Of a DNA stretch of 64,000 bases, positions 8,478-17,488 are shown in pieces. A model generated the notes under the pieces. The model searched no databases and was not told the DNA's origin. It was given only the letters and a program-made list of their open reading frames with translations. The first letter of the stretch is position 1; each line of letters starts with the position of its first letter. Origin of the DNA: Paraburkholderia fungorum. GTDB lineage: Bacteria; Pseudomonadota; Gammaproteobacteria; Burkholderiales; Burkholderiaceae. Made by a program: the position numbers and the translations under genes. The stretch lies in the NCBI RefSeq assembly GCF_003610895.1, contig NZ_MCAS01000024.1:1-64000 (forward strand), read 5' to 3'.

Positions 8478-9683
8478 ATGAAGTCGGCCTTTTCATTTTT
8501 TCCAGCCTGGCCACTTACCCCCGACGCCATTTTTTGGGCTGGCCTTGCCTTGCTCGCTGCCGGTCTGTGCGGTGAACTTTGCTTTCGCGCATGGCGTTTG
8601 CCGCGCATTTCCGGGTATGCGGTCATCGGTCTGATCGCAGGCTCAGCCGGTTTTGGCGTGATCGACGCGGAATCCGCGAGCGCCGCCCGGCCGTTGCTCG
8701 ATGTGGCGCTCGGTTTGTTGCTGTTCGAGTTGGGCAGCCGGCTCGATCTGCGCTGGATTCGCCGCAATCCCTGGCTGATTCTGTCGAGCGTCGCTGAAGC
8801 CACGCTGACGTTCGCGCTGGTGTTGCCGGTGTTGTTGTTTCTGAAAGTGCCGCTGATGGTGGCAACGGTGCTCGCCGCGATTGCCATGGCGACTTCGCCG
8901 GCAATGGTGATCCAGCTCAAAACCGAGCTGCGCGCGGAGGGCCAGGTGACGCAGCGTCTGTTGACGCTGACCGCGCTGAACAGCATGTACGCGGTGGTGA
9001 TCGAAAAGCTCGTCTCAAGCTGGTTGCATCAGGAGGTTTACGGCAACGTCTATGCGACGATTCTGCAACCGCTTTATCTGCTGGTCGGCTCGCTCGTGCT
9101 GGCCTATCTGCTCGCGCGCACCTGCACGTTTTTTTATCGCCGTCTGAACATGCAGGACGAGCATTCGTTCGTCGCACTATTTGGGCTCGTGCTGCTCGCG
9201 ATTGCGATTGCGCATGTGTTCAAGCTTTCCACCATTCTTGCGCTGCTGGCCGCAGGCATCATCGTGAAGAATCTTGAAGCGCGTCCGCAATTGTGGCCCG
9301 AACATTTCGGCACCGCCGGCTGGTTGTTGACCGTGATTCTGTTCGTGTTGACGCTGACTTCGTTCGAATGGAAGGACATTGCGCTCGGCGGTGTCGCGGC
9401 GCTGGGTCTGATTATTGCGCGGCTGGTGGCGAAACTGGTCGGCGTGATGGCCTTTGCCAAGCCGAGCGGTTTGAACTGGAAGCAGGGCATGGCGCTCGGT
9501 TTGTCACTCTCGCCAATGTCGGCGCTGGCGTATCTGCTCGTCGACGACACCTACAACCTTTATCCGAATTTCGATCCGCAGCTGCGCGCGATCGTAATGT
9601 GTTCGATTTTCGTGCTGCAGATTCTCGGGCCGTGGCTCGTGTATCGCAGCCTGGCGCTGGTGGCCGAGCGGCGCGAAGAATAG
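8478..9683 (+). CDS. Cation:proton antiporter (CPA2, KefB/NapA-type Na_H_Exchanger domain)
   Basis: Inner-membrane protein of 401 residues made almost wholly of hydrophobic segments, about 11-13 helices, beginning after MKSAFSFFPAW. The ribosome-binding site AAGGAG lies well placed before the ATG at 8478. Residues such as ATSPAMVIQLKTEL in mid-protein and GLSLSPMSALAYLL near the C-terminus fit the monovalent cation:proton antiporter-2 fold. The cytosolic TrkA-N domain of KefB/KefC is absent, so gating by glutathione adducts is unlikely. The exchanged ion (K+ or Na+) cannot be told from the sequence. Confidence 0.85.
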   Translation: MKSAFSFFPAWPLTPDAIFWAGLALLAAGLCGELCFRAWRLPRISGYAVIGLIAGSAGFGVIDAESASAARPLLDVALGLLLFELGSRLDLRWIRRNPWLILSSVAEATLTFALVLPVLLFLKVPLMVATVLAAIAMATSPAMVIQLKTELRAEGQVTQRLLTLTALNSMYAVVIEKLVSSWLHQEVYGNVYATILQPLYLLVGSLVLAYLLARTCTFFYRRLNMQDEHSFVALFGLVLLAIAIAHVFKLSTILALLAAGIIVKNLEARPQLWPEHFGTAGWLLTVILFVLTLTSFEWKDIALGGVAALGLIIARLVAKLVGVMAFAKPSGLNWKQGMALGLSLSPMSALAYLLVDDTYNLYPNFDPQLRAIVMCSIFVLQILGPWLVYRSLALVAERREE

Positions 9684-9812
9684 GCGCAGCACGGCTGCTC
9701 GATGCCTCAGGCGCCGGATTTACGCGCTTTTTCCGATTCATTCGTTTCAAAAAACGGCCGGACATGTGACACAGCCATGTGACACGCCGGCCGACCTGAC
9801 TCAGGGGACGCC

Positions 9813-10928
9813 ATGTCACTCGAACCCTTCATCGATTCGAAACCGTTCACGTTCGGTGTCGAACTCGAAATGCAGATCGTGAATACGCACGACTATGATC
9901 TGACCAAAGCCGGCTCGGATCTGATGCGCCTCATCAAGGATGAAAAGATCCCCGGCAACATCACGCCGGAAATCACCGAAAGCATGATCGAGTTGTCGAC
10001 CGGTATCTGCACAACGCATGAACAGGCCGTCACCGATTTGCGCAAGATTCGCGACACGCTGGTTTCCGCAGCCGATCATCTGAACGTCGGCCTGTGCGGC
10101 GGCGGCACGCACGCATTCCAGCAATGGAGTGAAAGACAGATCGTCGATACGCCGCGCTTTCAATATCTTTCGGAGTTGTACGGCTACCTTGCCAAACAGT
10201 TCACGGTGTTCGGCCAGCATGTGCACATTGGCTGCCCGAATCCGAACAGCGCGCTGTATCTGCTGCATTCCATGTCGCGCTTCATTCCGCACTTCATCGC
10301 GTTGTCCGCTTCTTCGCCGTTCGTGCAAGGTGTCGACACCGGCTTTCATTCGGCACGCCTGAATTCCGTGTTCGCGTTTCCGCTGTCGGGGCGTGCGCCG
10401 TTCGTGCTGACGTGGGACAGCTTCGAGGAATATTTCTCGAAGATGGTTCACACGGGCGTGGTCAACAGCATGAAGGATTTTTACTGGGACATCCGGCCGA
10501 AACCCGGCTTCGGCACGATCGAAGTTCGCGTGATGGATACGCCGTTTTCGGTGGATCGCGCCGCAGCGATTGCCTGCTACATCCAGACCCTTGCACGGCA
10601 TCTGTTGCTCGACAAGCCGATTACGCCGCAAGAAGACGATTACCTCGTCTACACGTTCAACCGTTTTGAAGCATGCCGCTTCGGTCTGGCCGGCAACTGC
10701 ATCAATCCGCAAACGAGCGAGCGCAAGACGATTTCCGAAGATATCCTCGAAACGCTGGATCTGATTGCGCCGCACGCCGAAGCATTGGGTTCGGGCAACG
10801 CGCTCGCCGAAATCGGCGCGATCGCGCGCGGTCAGATCAATGACGCGACGTGGCTGCGCGGCGTTTTCGAGCGGGAAAAATCCTTGCACGAGGCCGTCAG
10901 GCAGCAGTGTTTGCAGTGGCGAGCCTAG
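9813..10928 (+). CDS. YbdK-family carboxylate-amine ligase (glutamate-cysteine ligase type 2)
   Basis: ATP-dependent ligase of the GCS2 family. The 371 residues open with [21 protein letters not shown], the family's N-terminal signature with the metal-binding Glu pair. [15 protein letters not shown] and [14 protein letters not shown] follow in the expected order. E. coli YbdK has weak glutamate-cysteine ligase activity, but the physiological substrate of most homologues is unknown. The gene follows the antiporter at 129 bp and ends in an intrinsic terminator. Confidence 0.9.
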   Translation: MSLEPFIDSKPFTFGVELEMQIVNTHDYDLTKAGSDLMRLIKDEKIPGNITPEITESMIELSTGICTTHEQAVTDLRKIRDTLVSAADHLNVGLCGGGTHAFQQWSERQIVDTPRFQYLSELYGYLAKQFTVFGQHVHIGCPNPNSALYLLHSMSRFIPHFIALSASSPFVQGVDTGFHSARLNSVFAFPLSGRAPFVLTWDSFEEYFSKMVHTGVVNSMKDFYWDIRPKPGFGTIEVRVMDTPFSVDRAAAIACYIQTLARHLLLDKPITPQEDDYLVYTFNRFEACRFGLAGNCINPQTSERKTISEDILETLDLIAPHAEALGSGNALAEIGAIARGQINDATWLRGVFEREKSLHEAVRQQCLQWRA

Positions 10929-11465
10929 CCGAACACAGGATTGCTTACGTTAAACCGTAAGGAAGACCCGCCTCGTGCGGGTTTTTTTTCGTAAATAAAT
11001 TTCCAGCTCGCGGGTCTTCAGCTTTTTCTAAAGTTTACGTATACAAACGTAGTAGTAGTTAACAAGCATTGCATCTGCCTGTGGACAACTGAATAATTCC
11101 CTGAAAAGTCAAAGTGCTAGGTAAACTATAACTGGGCGGATCCAAGGTGCATCGGGGCCCGTAAACGAGGACAACTTTGGTAAGGGCGGAGGTGGCCGGC
11201 TGCTTATCAAGAATCAACGCACACGCCATCCCCTATGTTTTCCCATGGTTATCCACAGCTTATGTTGGATAACTTAGCTGTACGATTGGCCGGTCTCGCA
11301 TAGAATGTCGTTTCCACTGCCTTGGGCTGGTAAGGCAGTAAATTTTTGAGATAGTAGAAACCGTCTCGTCTGCTTTTGGGCGAGGCTACCCCACACAGGC
11401 TACGGGCTTGTTCGGCAGCGATTTGCCGGCATCGCACGCAAGCTTTAATAAACCAAACGAAGATT
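10929..11465. other. Candidate replication-origin right lobe: DnaA boxes and GTAAAC repeats
   Basis: Beyond the YbdK terminator this 537-bp noncoding region resembles the left lobe. It has TGTGGACAA at 11080-11088 (complement TTGTCCACA), a consensus box TTATCCACA at 11249-11257 and an opposed near-box GTTGGATAA at 11264-11272. GTTTAC is at 11033 and GTAAAC at 11121 and 11161. The block 11033-11066 matches the minus strand of 7883-7917. Confidence 0.55.
10966..10989 (+). terminator. Intrinsic terminator of the YbdK-like gene
   Basis: ACCCGC pairs with GCGGGT around a CTCGT loop and is followed by eight T residues. Confidence 0.88.
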
Positions 11466-12104
11466 ATGAGCGAAGGCGTATACGGAGAACAGGCAACCGG
11501 GCGAGTGACCCACAGCCTATTGCGATTGAGCACGGCCATGCGGAGCCAGGCTTGGGAATGGGCGGAAGGCGCAGGCCTTACGCCGACCCAGGGCGAAATC
11601 CTGGTCTTGCTGATGCAACGCAAAGGCCCGATGCGTCTTGGCGAAATTGCCCGCGAAACGGCGTTGACCGCCGCGACCACCAGCGACGCAGTGAGCACGC
11701 TCGAGACCAAAGGCCTGGTCGAAAAGCGCCGTGCCCTCGACGACGGCCGCGCCCTCGCGGTCCGTCTGACGGCGCGTGGCCGTACCGCCGCGAAGCGCGC
11801 CGCGCAATGGCCGGACTTCCTGGCCAAAGCGGTCGGTACGCTGCGCGATGAAGAGCAGTCGCTGTTCTATCGCACGCTGCTCAAGACCATCCATCAGCTG
11901 GAAGTGCAAGGCACGATTCCGCCGCACCGCATGTGCCTGACCTGCACGCATTTCGAGCCCAGCAAGACGCCGAAGAAGACGCCGCATCACTGCGCGCTGC
12001 TCAATCTGAAGATGTCGGACACGGACGTGCGTCTTGATTGCTCGGTGTACGAAGCGGCTGATGTCGCCACCCAAAAGAAGACCTGGAAGATCTTCGCCCA
12101 ATAA
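11466..12104 (+). CDS. MarR-family regulator with a C-terminal cysteine cluster
   Basis: Winged-helix transcription factor of 212 residues from the start MSEGVYGEQA. The MarR core covers about 15-145 (GLTPTQGEILVLL, LGEIARETALTAATTSDAVSTL, wing with EKRRALDDGRALAVRLT). A tail of about 60 residues then carries Cys157-x2-Cys160, Cys176 and Cys192 plus His174 and His175. Such a set could bind zinc or an iron-sulfur cluster, or sense redox change; this is inference. The target is unknown. The gene directly follows the right candidate-origin lobe and may be controlled from it. Confidence 0.88.
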   Translation: MSEGVYGEQATGRVTHSLLRLSTAMRSQAWEWAEGAGLTPTQGEILVLLMQRKGPMRLGEIARETALTAATTSDAVSTLETKGLVEKRRALDDGRALAVRLTARGRTAAKRAAQWPDFLAKAVGTLRDEEQSLFYRTLLKTIHQLEVQGTIPPHRMCLTCTHFEPSKTPKKTPHHCALLNLKMSDTDVRLDCSVYEAADVATQKKTWKIFAQ

Positions 12105-12232
12105 GGCGGCTTCTTTCAGGACATTCCGCTACACTGCCTAGCCGTGTTCCGGCAGGCGGCGATTGCCGTCTGCCGGCCGGTTCGCGCCGCGTAGCGGCAA
12201 GTCTTTAGTCAACCTGAAGGTGGGGCAGGCTG

Positions 12233-12946
12233 ATGAATCGCGAAGTTCTGGCTATTCGCCATGTGCACTTCGAGGATCTGGGCAGTTTTGAGCTTGAGCT
12301 CGGCGAGCGTGGTCGGCCGGTGCGCTATCTGGACGTCGGCTTTGCCCGTATCGAAGCGCCGGATCCCGTTGCCGCATCCCTCATGGTGGTGTTGGGTGGC
12401 CCGATCGGCGCAACCGACGACGCGCTCTATCCGACGCTCGTGCCCTTGCTTTCCATGATCGAAAAGCGCATTGCCGCCGGCCTGCCGACGCTCGGCATCT
12501 GCCTCGGCGCGCAACTGATCGCGCGTGCGCTCGGTGCGCGGGTCTATCCCGCCGGCCATACCGAACTCGGCTGGACACCGCTTACTCTCACCGATGCCGG
12601 CCGTGCGTCGCCCGTGCGTCATCTGGATGGCGCACTCACGTCGATGCTGCATTGGCATGGCGACACCTTCGATTTGCCCGACGGCGCCATACGCCTCGCT
12701 TCAACGCCTGCCTGTGAAAACCAGGCGTTCGCCTGGGGTGGCCACGTGCTGGGTCTGCAATGCCATCCTGAGATTCGTGCGGACCGGTTCGAGCCCTGGC
12801 TGATCGGAAACGCCGGTGAGATTGCCGGCCACGGTATCGACGTACGCCGGTTGCGGGCCGACACCTCGCAGTTCGGTCCGGTGCTGGAAACCGCCGCGCG
12901 CCGGATGTTTGGCGAGTGGCTCGATCAGGTCGAACCGAAACCCTGA
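12233..12946 (+). CDS. Class I glutamine amidotransferase-like protein
   Basis: The 237 residues form a single GATase1 domain. The nucleophile is Cys90 in TLGICLGAQLIA, and the His/Glu of the triad are in LGLQCHPEIR (H178, E180). No synthetase domain is fused, so it resembles the stand-alone GuaA-like amidotransferases that may act on unknown acceptors or hydrolyse gamma-glutamyl compounds. It lies between the MarR gene and an Old Yellow Enzyme gene in the same direction, without close spacing. The substrate is not known. Confidence 0.85.
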   Translation: MNREVLAIRHVHFEDLGSFELELGERGRPVRYLDVGFARIEAPDPVAASLMVVLGGPIGATDDALYPTLVPLLSMIEKRIAAGLPTLGICLGAQLIARALGARVYPAGHTELGWTPLTLTDAGRASPVRHLDGALTSMLHWHGDTFDLPDGAIRLASTPACENQAFAWGGHVLGLQCHPEIRADRFEPWLIGNAGEIAGHGIDVRRLRADTSQFGPVLETAARRMFGEWLDQVEPKP

Positions 12947-13020
12947 TCCGCGCGCGCCTGCAGACAATCACCCGCGGTGCTATGCTCGTCCGCTCTTGGG
13001 GTTTTTACAGGGCGTAATCC

Positions 13021-14133
13021 ATGAGCGCGCTTTTCTCTCCGCTCACGCTGCGTAGCGTGACGCTTCCCAACCGTATCGTCGTTTCCCCGATGTGCCAGTA
13101 TTCCGCTGAACGTGGCGAGGCTACGGCGTGGCACATGATCCATCTCGGCAGTCTTGCGTTATCCGGTGCGGGTATGTTGTGCATCGAAGCGACCGCCGTC
13201 GAACCGGATGGGCGCATCACGCCGGGCGATCTCGGACTGTGGGACGACGCCACCGAAGCCGCACTGAAGCCGGTGCTGGCCGCAATCCGCAAGCATTCGA
13301 ACGTTCGCGTCGCGATGCAGCTGGCGCATGCGGGGCGCAAGGCGTCGAGTCACGTGCCCTGGGAAGGCGGGCAGCTGATTCCTGTGTCGCAAGGCGGCTG
13401 GCTTCCGCATGCGCCGTCGGCATTGCCGCACAAGGCGGGTGAAGAGCCGCCCCTTGCGCTCGACACGTCCGCGTTGAACCGGATTCGCGAAGCGTTCGCT
13501 GCTTCCGCGCGGCGTGCCGCACGCCTCGGTATCGATGCACTGGAGGTTCACGCCGCGCACGGCTACCTGCTGCATCAGTTCCTGTCGCCGATCGCCAATC
13601 AACGCAGCGACGACTACGGCGGCTCCCTCGAAAACCGTATGCGCTTTCCGCTCGAAATCTTCGACATCGTGCGCGCCGCGTTTCCCGCCGACAAACCGGT
13701 CGGCGTGCGTGTCTCGGCAACCGATTGGGTCGAAGGCGGCTGGACGCTCGAGGAGACGATCGTGTTCTCGCAGGAGTTGAAAAAGCGCGGCTGTGACTGG
13801 ATAGATGTGTCGTCAGGCGGTGTCTCGCCGTTGCAGAAGATCCCGCTCGAGCCGGGCTATCAGATTCCTTTTGCGCGGGCCGTCAAGCAGGCAACCGGTC
13901 TCACGACCATCGGCGTCGGCCTGATTACCGATCCGCTGCACGCCGAGCAACTCATCGAAGAAGGTGACGCCGATCTGATCGCGCTCGCACGCGCGTTGCT
14001 CTACAACCCGCGTTGGCCGTGGCATGCCGCGGCTCAACTCGGTGCGACGGTCGAAGCGCCGCCGCAGTACTGGCGTTCGCAACCGCGCGAACAAAAGGCA
14101 CTGTTCGGCGAGATTTCGTTCGGACAACGGTGA
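13021..14133 (+). CDS. NADH:flavin oxidoreductase, Old Yellow Enzyme family (NamA/YqjM-like)
   Basis: FMN-dependent ene-reductase of 370 residues with a TIM barrel. The N-terminus LRSVTLPNRIVVSPMCQYSA has the Cys of the YqjM-type subclass that tunes the flavin. HAAHGYLLHQFLSPIANQR and DDYGGSLENRMRFPLEI are hallmark segments, and GVGLITDPLHAEQLI binds FMN phosphate late in the protein. It reduces activated C=C bonds of enones or electrophiles; the natural substrate is not evident. A separate promoter in the 74-bp gap after the amidotransferase gene is possible (TATGCT near 12980). Confidence 0.92.
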   Translation: MSALFSPLTLRSVTLPNRIVVSPMCQYSAERGEATAWHMIHLGSLALSGAGMLCIEATAVEPDGRITPGDLGLWDDATEAALKPVLAAIRKHSNVRVAMQLAHAGRKASSHVPWEGGQLIPVSQGGWLPHAPSALPHKAGEEPPLALDTSALNRIREAFAASARRAARLGIDALEVHAAHGYLLHQFLSPIANQRSDDYGGSLENRMRFPLEIFDIVRAAFPADKPVGVRVSATDWVEGGWTLEETIVFSQELKKRGCDWIDVSSGGVSPLQKIPLEPGYQIPFARAVKQATGLTTIGVGLITDPLHAEQLIEEGDADLIALARALLYNPRWPWHAAAQLGATVEAPPQYWRSQPREQKALFGEISFGQR

Positions 14134-14351
14134 ACTTGCCCACGCGCCTTGCGCGCACGTCTTTTTGACGGTTGAAGGAAGCCGTCTTGAACGTGTAGGA
14201 TGCCGGATGTGGCGCATGAGCGTCGCAGGTCGACGCGGCGCTCGCAAGGCGCCGCGTTTGCTATCCGCGTCAGAAAAAGCAGCGCGTCAGACGCGGGCAT
14301 TTCTGGCGACTGCCGGATCTTCACCCCCAGTTTTTCACAAGGATTCATTCA

Positions 14352-14879
14352 ATGAGTTCACGCAGGATCGCCGTGCGCCGTTCGGGCGTGCACGGCAAAG
14401 GCGTGTTTGCCACCGAGCCGATTGCGGCGGGTGAACGGCTGATCGAATACAAGGGTGAGCGGATCTCCTGGAAAGAAGCGTTGCGCCGTCATCCGCATAA
14501 CCCCGCCGAACCGAATCACACGTTCTACTTTGCGCTCGATAACGGCAAGGTTATCGACGGCAAGGTGGATGGCAATAGCGCGCGCTGGATCAACCACTCA
14601 TGCGCACCGAACTGTGAAGCCGAAGAGATCGACGGTCACGTGTATGTGCACGCGCTGCGCGACATCGCCGAAGGTGAGGAAGTCTTTTACGACTACGGCC
14701 TCGTCATCGACGCGCGCCAGACCAAGAAGCTGAAGAAGGAATACGAATGCCGCTGTGGCGCGCGCAAGTGCCGCGGCACGATGCTGGCGCGGCCGGAGAA
14801 GGAGAAGGGCGCGTCGTCCAAGTCAGACAAGACGGACAAAAAGGCGAAAACGCCTGAGAAAAAGACGAAGAAGAAATGA
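14352..14879 (+). CDS. SET-domain protein-lysine methyltransferase-like protein
   Basis: A SET fold of 175 residues: N-terminal RRSGVHGKGVFATEPI, the pseudoknot motif ARWINHSCAPNCEAEE and the catalytic EVFYDYGLV. A post-SET segment CRCGARKCRG follows and would bind zinc together with the Cys of the NHSC motif. The last 35 residues are Lys-rich, like a histone H1 tail. The family normally transfers methyl from SAM to lysines, and the bacterial target is unknown. An AAGGA site precedes the ATG. It is unrelated in function to its neighbours as far as can be seen. Confidence 0.88.
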   Translation: MSSRRIAVRRSGVHGKGVFATEPIAAGERLIEYKGERISWKEALRRHPHNPAEPNHTFYFALDNGKVIDGKVDGNSARWINHSCAPNCEAEEIDGHVYVHALRDIAEGEEVFYDYGLVIDARQTKKLKKEYECRCGARKCRGTMLARPEKEKGASSKSDKTDKKAKTPEKKTKKK

Positions 14880-14892
14880 CGCGGGCCGCATG

Positions 14893-14948
14893 ACGGGCTG
14901 CCCGGGTTCAGCACCAGGTTGAACCTGGACGAACTCGAGGCAGCCCGT
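14893..14948. terminator. Nested stem-loop between the convergent SET and histidine-kinase genes
   Basis: The outer arms ACGGGCTGCC (14893-14902) and GGCAGCCCGT (14939-14948) enclose GGGTTC/GAACTC and an inner CCAGGTT/AACCTGG palindrome. Its place between two converging genes suggests a bidirectional terminator, although U-tracts are missing. Confidence 0.5.
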
Positions 14949-14973
14949 AGCAGTGTGTTGACCTACTGCGGAA

Positions 14974-16476
14974 TCACATATCGATCGGCGCCGAGTGCGC
15001 CGATTTTTTTGCCGGACGCCGTGTCTCGGTATCCACGTCGTGCTGAACACTGATTGGAATAAGCGGAATGCGCACGATAAAGCGCGCTCCGCCTTCGGGC
15101 GCATTTTCGTAATGCACGCTGCCGTGATGCAGCACCATGATGTCGTGAACGATCGCAAGACCGAGACCGGCGCCGCTATCCACGCCGGCTTCGCTCTGAC
15201 CGTCGCCGCGGAAGAATCGTTTGAACAGATCGGCTTGCTGCGTGTACGGCACGCCAGGTCCATTGTCCTCAACGACGATCTCGGCCATACGCAGTTCGTC
15301 GATCACGGTTTGCGACACCGTCACGGTGATGCGGCCGCCGTCGAAGCGCGAAGGCGGCACGTACTTGAGCGCGTTATCCAACAGATTGGCGATCACTTCG
15401 TGCAGCAATACCGGATTGCCGCGCACCATCAGCGGATGATCGTTGGCTGGATCGTCCAGGCGCTGGAAACCCAGGTCGACGTGGAAAGTCAGTGCGCGCG
15501 GCACCCATTCCGCGCCGGTATCGAATGCGAGGGCGGCCATATCCACGTTGGTGAAACGCGCGGCCTGTTCGCCAGGCTCGGCGCGCGCAAGCGAAAGCAG
15601 CTGGTTCGACAACCGCACGGCGCGGTCGGCCGCCGCGCGCAGTTCGCGGACCGCAGCAAGCGTCTGCTGCGGGTCTCGCGCGACCGCGGCCTGCTCCGCA
15701 TGCAGCTTGACCGCGGTAAGCGGCGTGCGCAACTGATGCGCGGCGTCGGCGATAAATTTGCGCTGGCCGTCGAGGGCGGTTTTCAGGCGGTCGAGCAGCG
15801 CGTTCAGTGCGCCGGTGAGCGGCCGGATTTCCACCGGCACGTAGGTTTCATCCACCGGTTCGAGCGACGTGTGGGTCTGGCGATTCAGTGAGTCAGCGAG
15901 ATCGGTGAGCGGATTGAGCTGTTGATTGACCACGCGCCACACGATCGCCCAGCCGGCCAGCAGCAGCAACAACAGCGGCATCATGATCGCGACCAGAAAC
16001 TCGGCGGCGATGCGAAAACGGTGATGCACCGGTTGACCCACTTCGACAACGATCGGATTACCGCTCGGCTGGTCGACGCGCACCTGCGCCACGCGCACCG
16101 TCACGCCCTGGTGTTGGGTCTCGAAGACGTAGGCATAGTGCATACGCCGCACGCTGGTGCCTTGCAGCGGCAGATTGTGGTCGCCGGCGATCTCGGTTTC
16201 GCCGTTGCTGATCCGATAGACGAGATGTTCGACCGGATCGGAGAACATGGCCTGCGCAAGCGGCGGCACCGCCACTTTGGCGTTAGGGCCGGCAATCTGG
16301 ATCTGTTTGGAGATCGCGGTGGCGAGGTCGGCAAGCGACCGGTCGACCACATGCTGCGTGTACTGCCAGGCGAGCCAGTAAGCGATCAGGCCGCTCATCA
16401 GGGCGAGCAGCGAAAGGGGAGCAGCGAGGCGCCGCAGCAGCGTGCGGCGCAAACTATTGGCGGCCGGCTGGGGCAT
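14974..16476 (-). CDS. Sensor histidine kinase (TctE/QseC-like)
   Basis: Inner-membrane two-component sensor of 500 residues from MPQPAANSLR. The first membrane helix is at about 18-38, a periplasmic 2CSK_N-type sensor domain at 40-155 and the second helix at about 157-183. HAMP follows, then the H-box ADAAHQLRTPL with phospho-acceptor His247. ATPase motifs follow: NLLDNALKYVP (N box), VVEDNGPGVP (G1) and GAGLGLAIVHDI (G2). It lies 143 bp downstream of its response-regulator gene. TctE homologues sense tricarboxylates, but neither a TctCBA transporter nor a ligand is visible here. Confidence 0.92.
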   Translation of the reverse strand: MPQPAANSLRRTLLRRLAAPLSLLALMSGLIAYWLAWQYTQHVVDRSLADLATAISKQIQIAGPNAKVAVPPLAQAMFSDPVEHLVYRISNGETEIAGDHNLPLQGTSVRRMHYAYVFETQHQGVTVRVAQVRVDQPSGNPIVVEVGQPVHHRFRIAAEFLVAIMMPLLLLLLAGWAIVWRVVNQQLNPLTDLADSLNRQTHTSLEPVDETYVPVEIRPLTGALNALLDRLKTALDGQRKFIADAAHQLRTPLTAVKLHAEQAAVARDPQQTLAAVRELRAAADRAVRLSNQLLSLARAEPGEQAARFTNVDMAALAFDTGAEWVPRALTFHVDLGFQRLDDPANDHPLMVRGNPVLLHEVIANLLDNALKYVPPSRFDGGRITVTVSQTVIDELRMAEIVVEDNGPGVPYTQQADLFKRFFRGDGQSEAGVDSGAGLGLAIVHDIMVLHHGSVHYENAPEGGARFIVRIPLIPISVQHDVDTETRRPAKKSAHSAPIDM

Positions 16477-16619
16477 GATCGAACGCGCAGGAAAGAGACA
16501 ACGGCGAAACGCACCGTAACGCCGTGAAAACTCGCCGGATGCCGGCGAACTGCGCACCGAGTGCGCGGCGCCGGCCCGGCGCCGTCAGGCCGCAACTCAG
16601 CGTGCGGCCCTTGTGGCGA

Positions 16620-17306
16620 TTATGCGGCCTGGCGGATTTCCTGCAACAGGTAACCGAAGCCACGCACCGTGACGATTTCGACACGGCAGTTTTCGAGCTT
16701 TTTACGCACCCGGTGCACATAAACTTCGATCGCGGTGTCGCCGAGATCGCCGCCGAAATGCGTCAGGTGGTCTTGCAGCTGGGCTTTGCTGACCACGCGG
16801 CCATGGCGCAGCAGCAGCATTTCGAGCACTGCGAATTCGCGCGGCGACAGTTCGAGCGGCTTGTCGTCGTTGAAAATGCGGCGATCGACGCCTGACAGAC
16901 GCACACCGCCGAGCGACACTTCCGGACGCGGCATATCGCCGTGCGGACCGCTGCGGCGCATCACCGCGCGGATGCGCGCTTCGAGTTCGGTGGGTTCGAA
17001 CGGCTTCAGCATGTAGTCGTCCGCACCGGAATTCAGGCCTTGCACGCGGTCGTTCAATTCGTCGCGCGCGGTGAGGATGATCACCGGCGTGTGGCGATTG
17101 CTCTGACGGAAGCGCGCGAGCAGCGTCATGCCGTCGATACCGGGCAGGCCCAGATCGAGAATCACCAGCTCATGGCGGTTTTGGGTGAGGGCCTGTTCGG
17201 CGAAAATACCGTCATGGACCATGTCGACGGTGAAGCCGGCTTGTTCGAGACTACTTTGGATGCCGCGTGCGATGGGGCGGTCATCTTCGATCAGAAGGAG
17301 TCGCAT
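16620..17306 (-). CDS. OmpR-family response regulator (TctD/QseB-like)
   Basis: The 228 residues comprise a receiver domain with acidic pocket EDD at 7-9, phospho-acceptor Asp51 in LVILDLGLPG and the conserved Lys in MLKPFEPTEL. A winged-helix DNA-binding domain follows (LSPREFAVLEMLL ... EVYVHRVRKKLE ... VRGFGYLL). It is the first gene of a minus-strand pair with the sensor kinase at 14974 and presumably regulates its own operon from the 182-bp gap shared with the DUF3717 gene. Confidence 0.93.
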   Translation of the reverse strand: MRLLLIEDDRPIARGIQSSLEQAGFTVDMVHDGIFAEQALTQNRHELVILDLGLPGIDGMTLLARFRQSNRHTPVIILTARDELNDRVQGLNSGADDYMLKPFEPTELEARIRAVMRRSGPHGDMPRPEVSLGGVRLSGVDRRIFNDDKPLELSPREFAVLEMLLLRHGRVVSKAQLQDHLTHFGGDLGDTAIEVYVHRVRKKLENCRVEIVTVRGFGYLLQEIRQAA

Positions 17307-17488
17307 GGATTTCGCTCAAGTACAATGGTTTTAGGCGTCTGGGCAAGCGGTTCGCCGGGGCGCCTGCTGCACAGGCAGCATGCTGCGTGGCCATGCCGAA
17401 CTGGCATCAAGTGGTCACGAAACAGCTATCGAGCAGCCATGAAGTTGCGCAAGCAGCCAGATAGCAGCCACCGAGCGATCACGACGTC

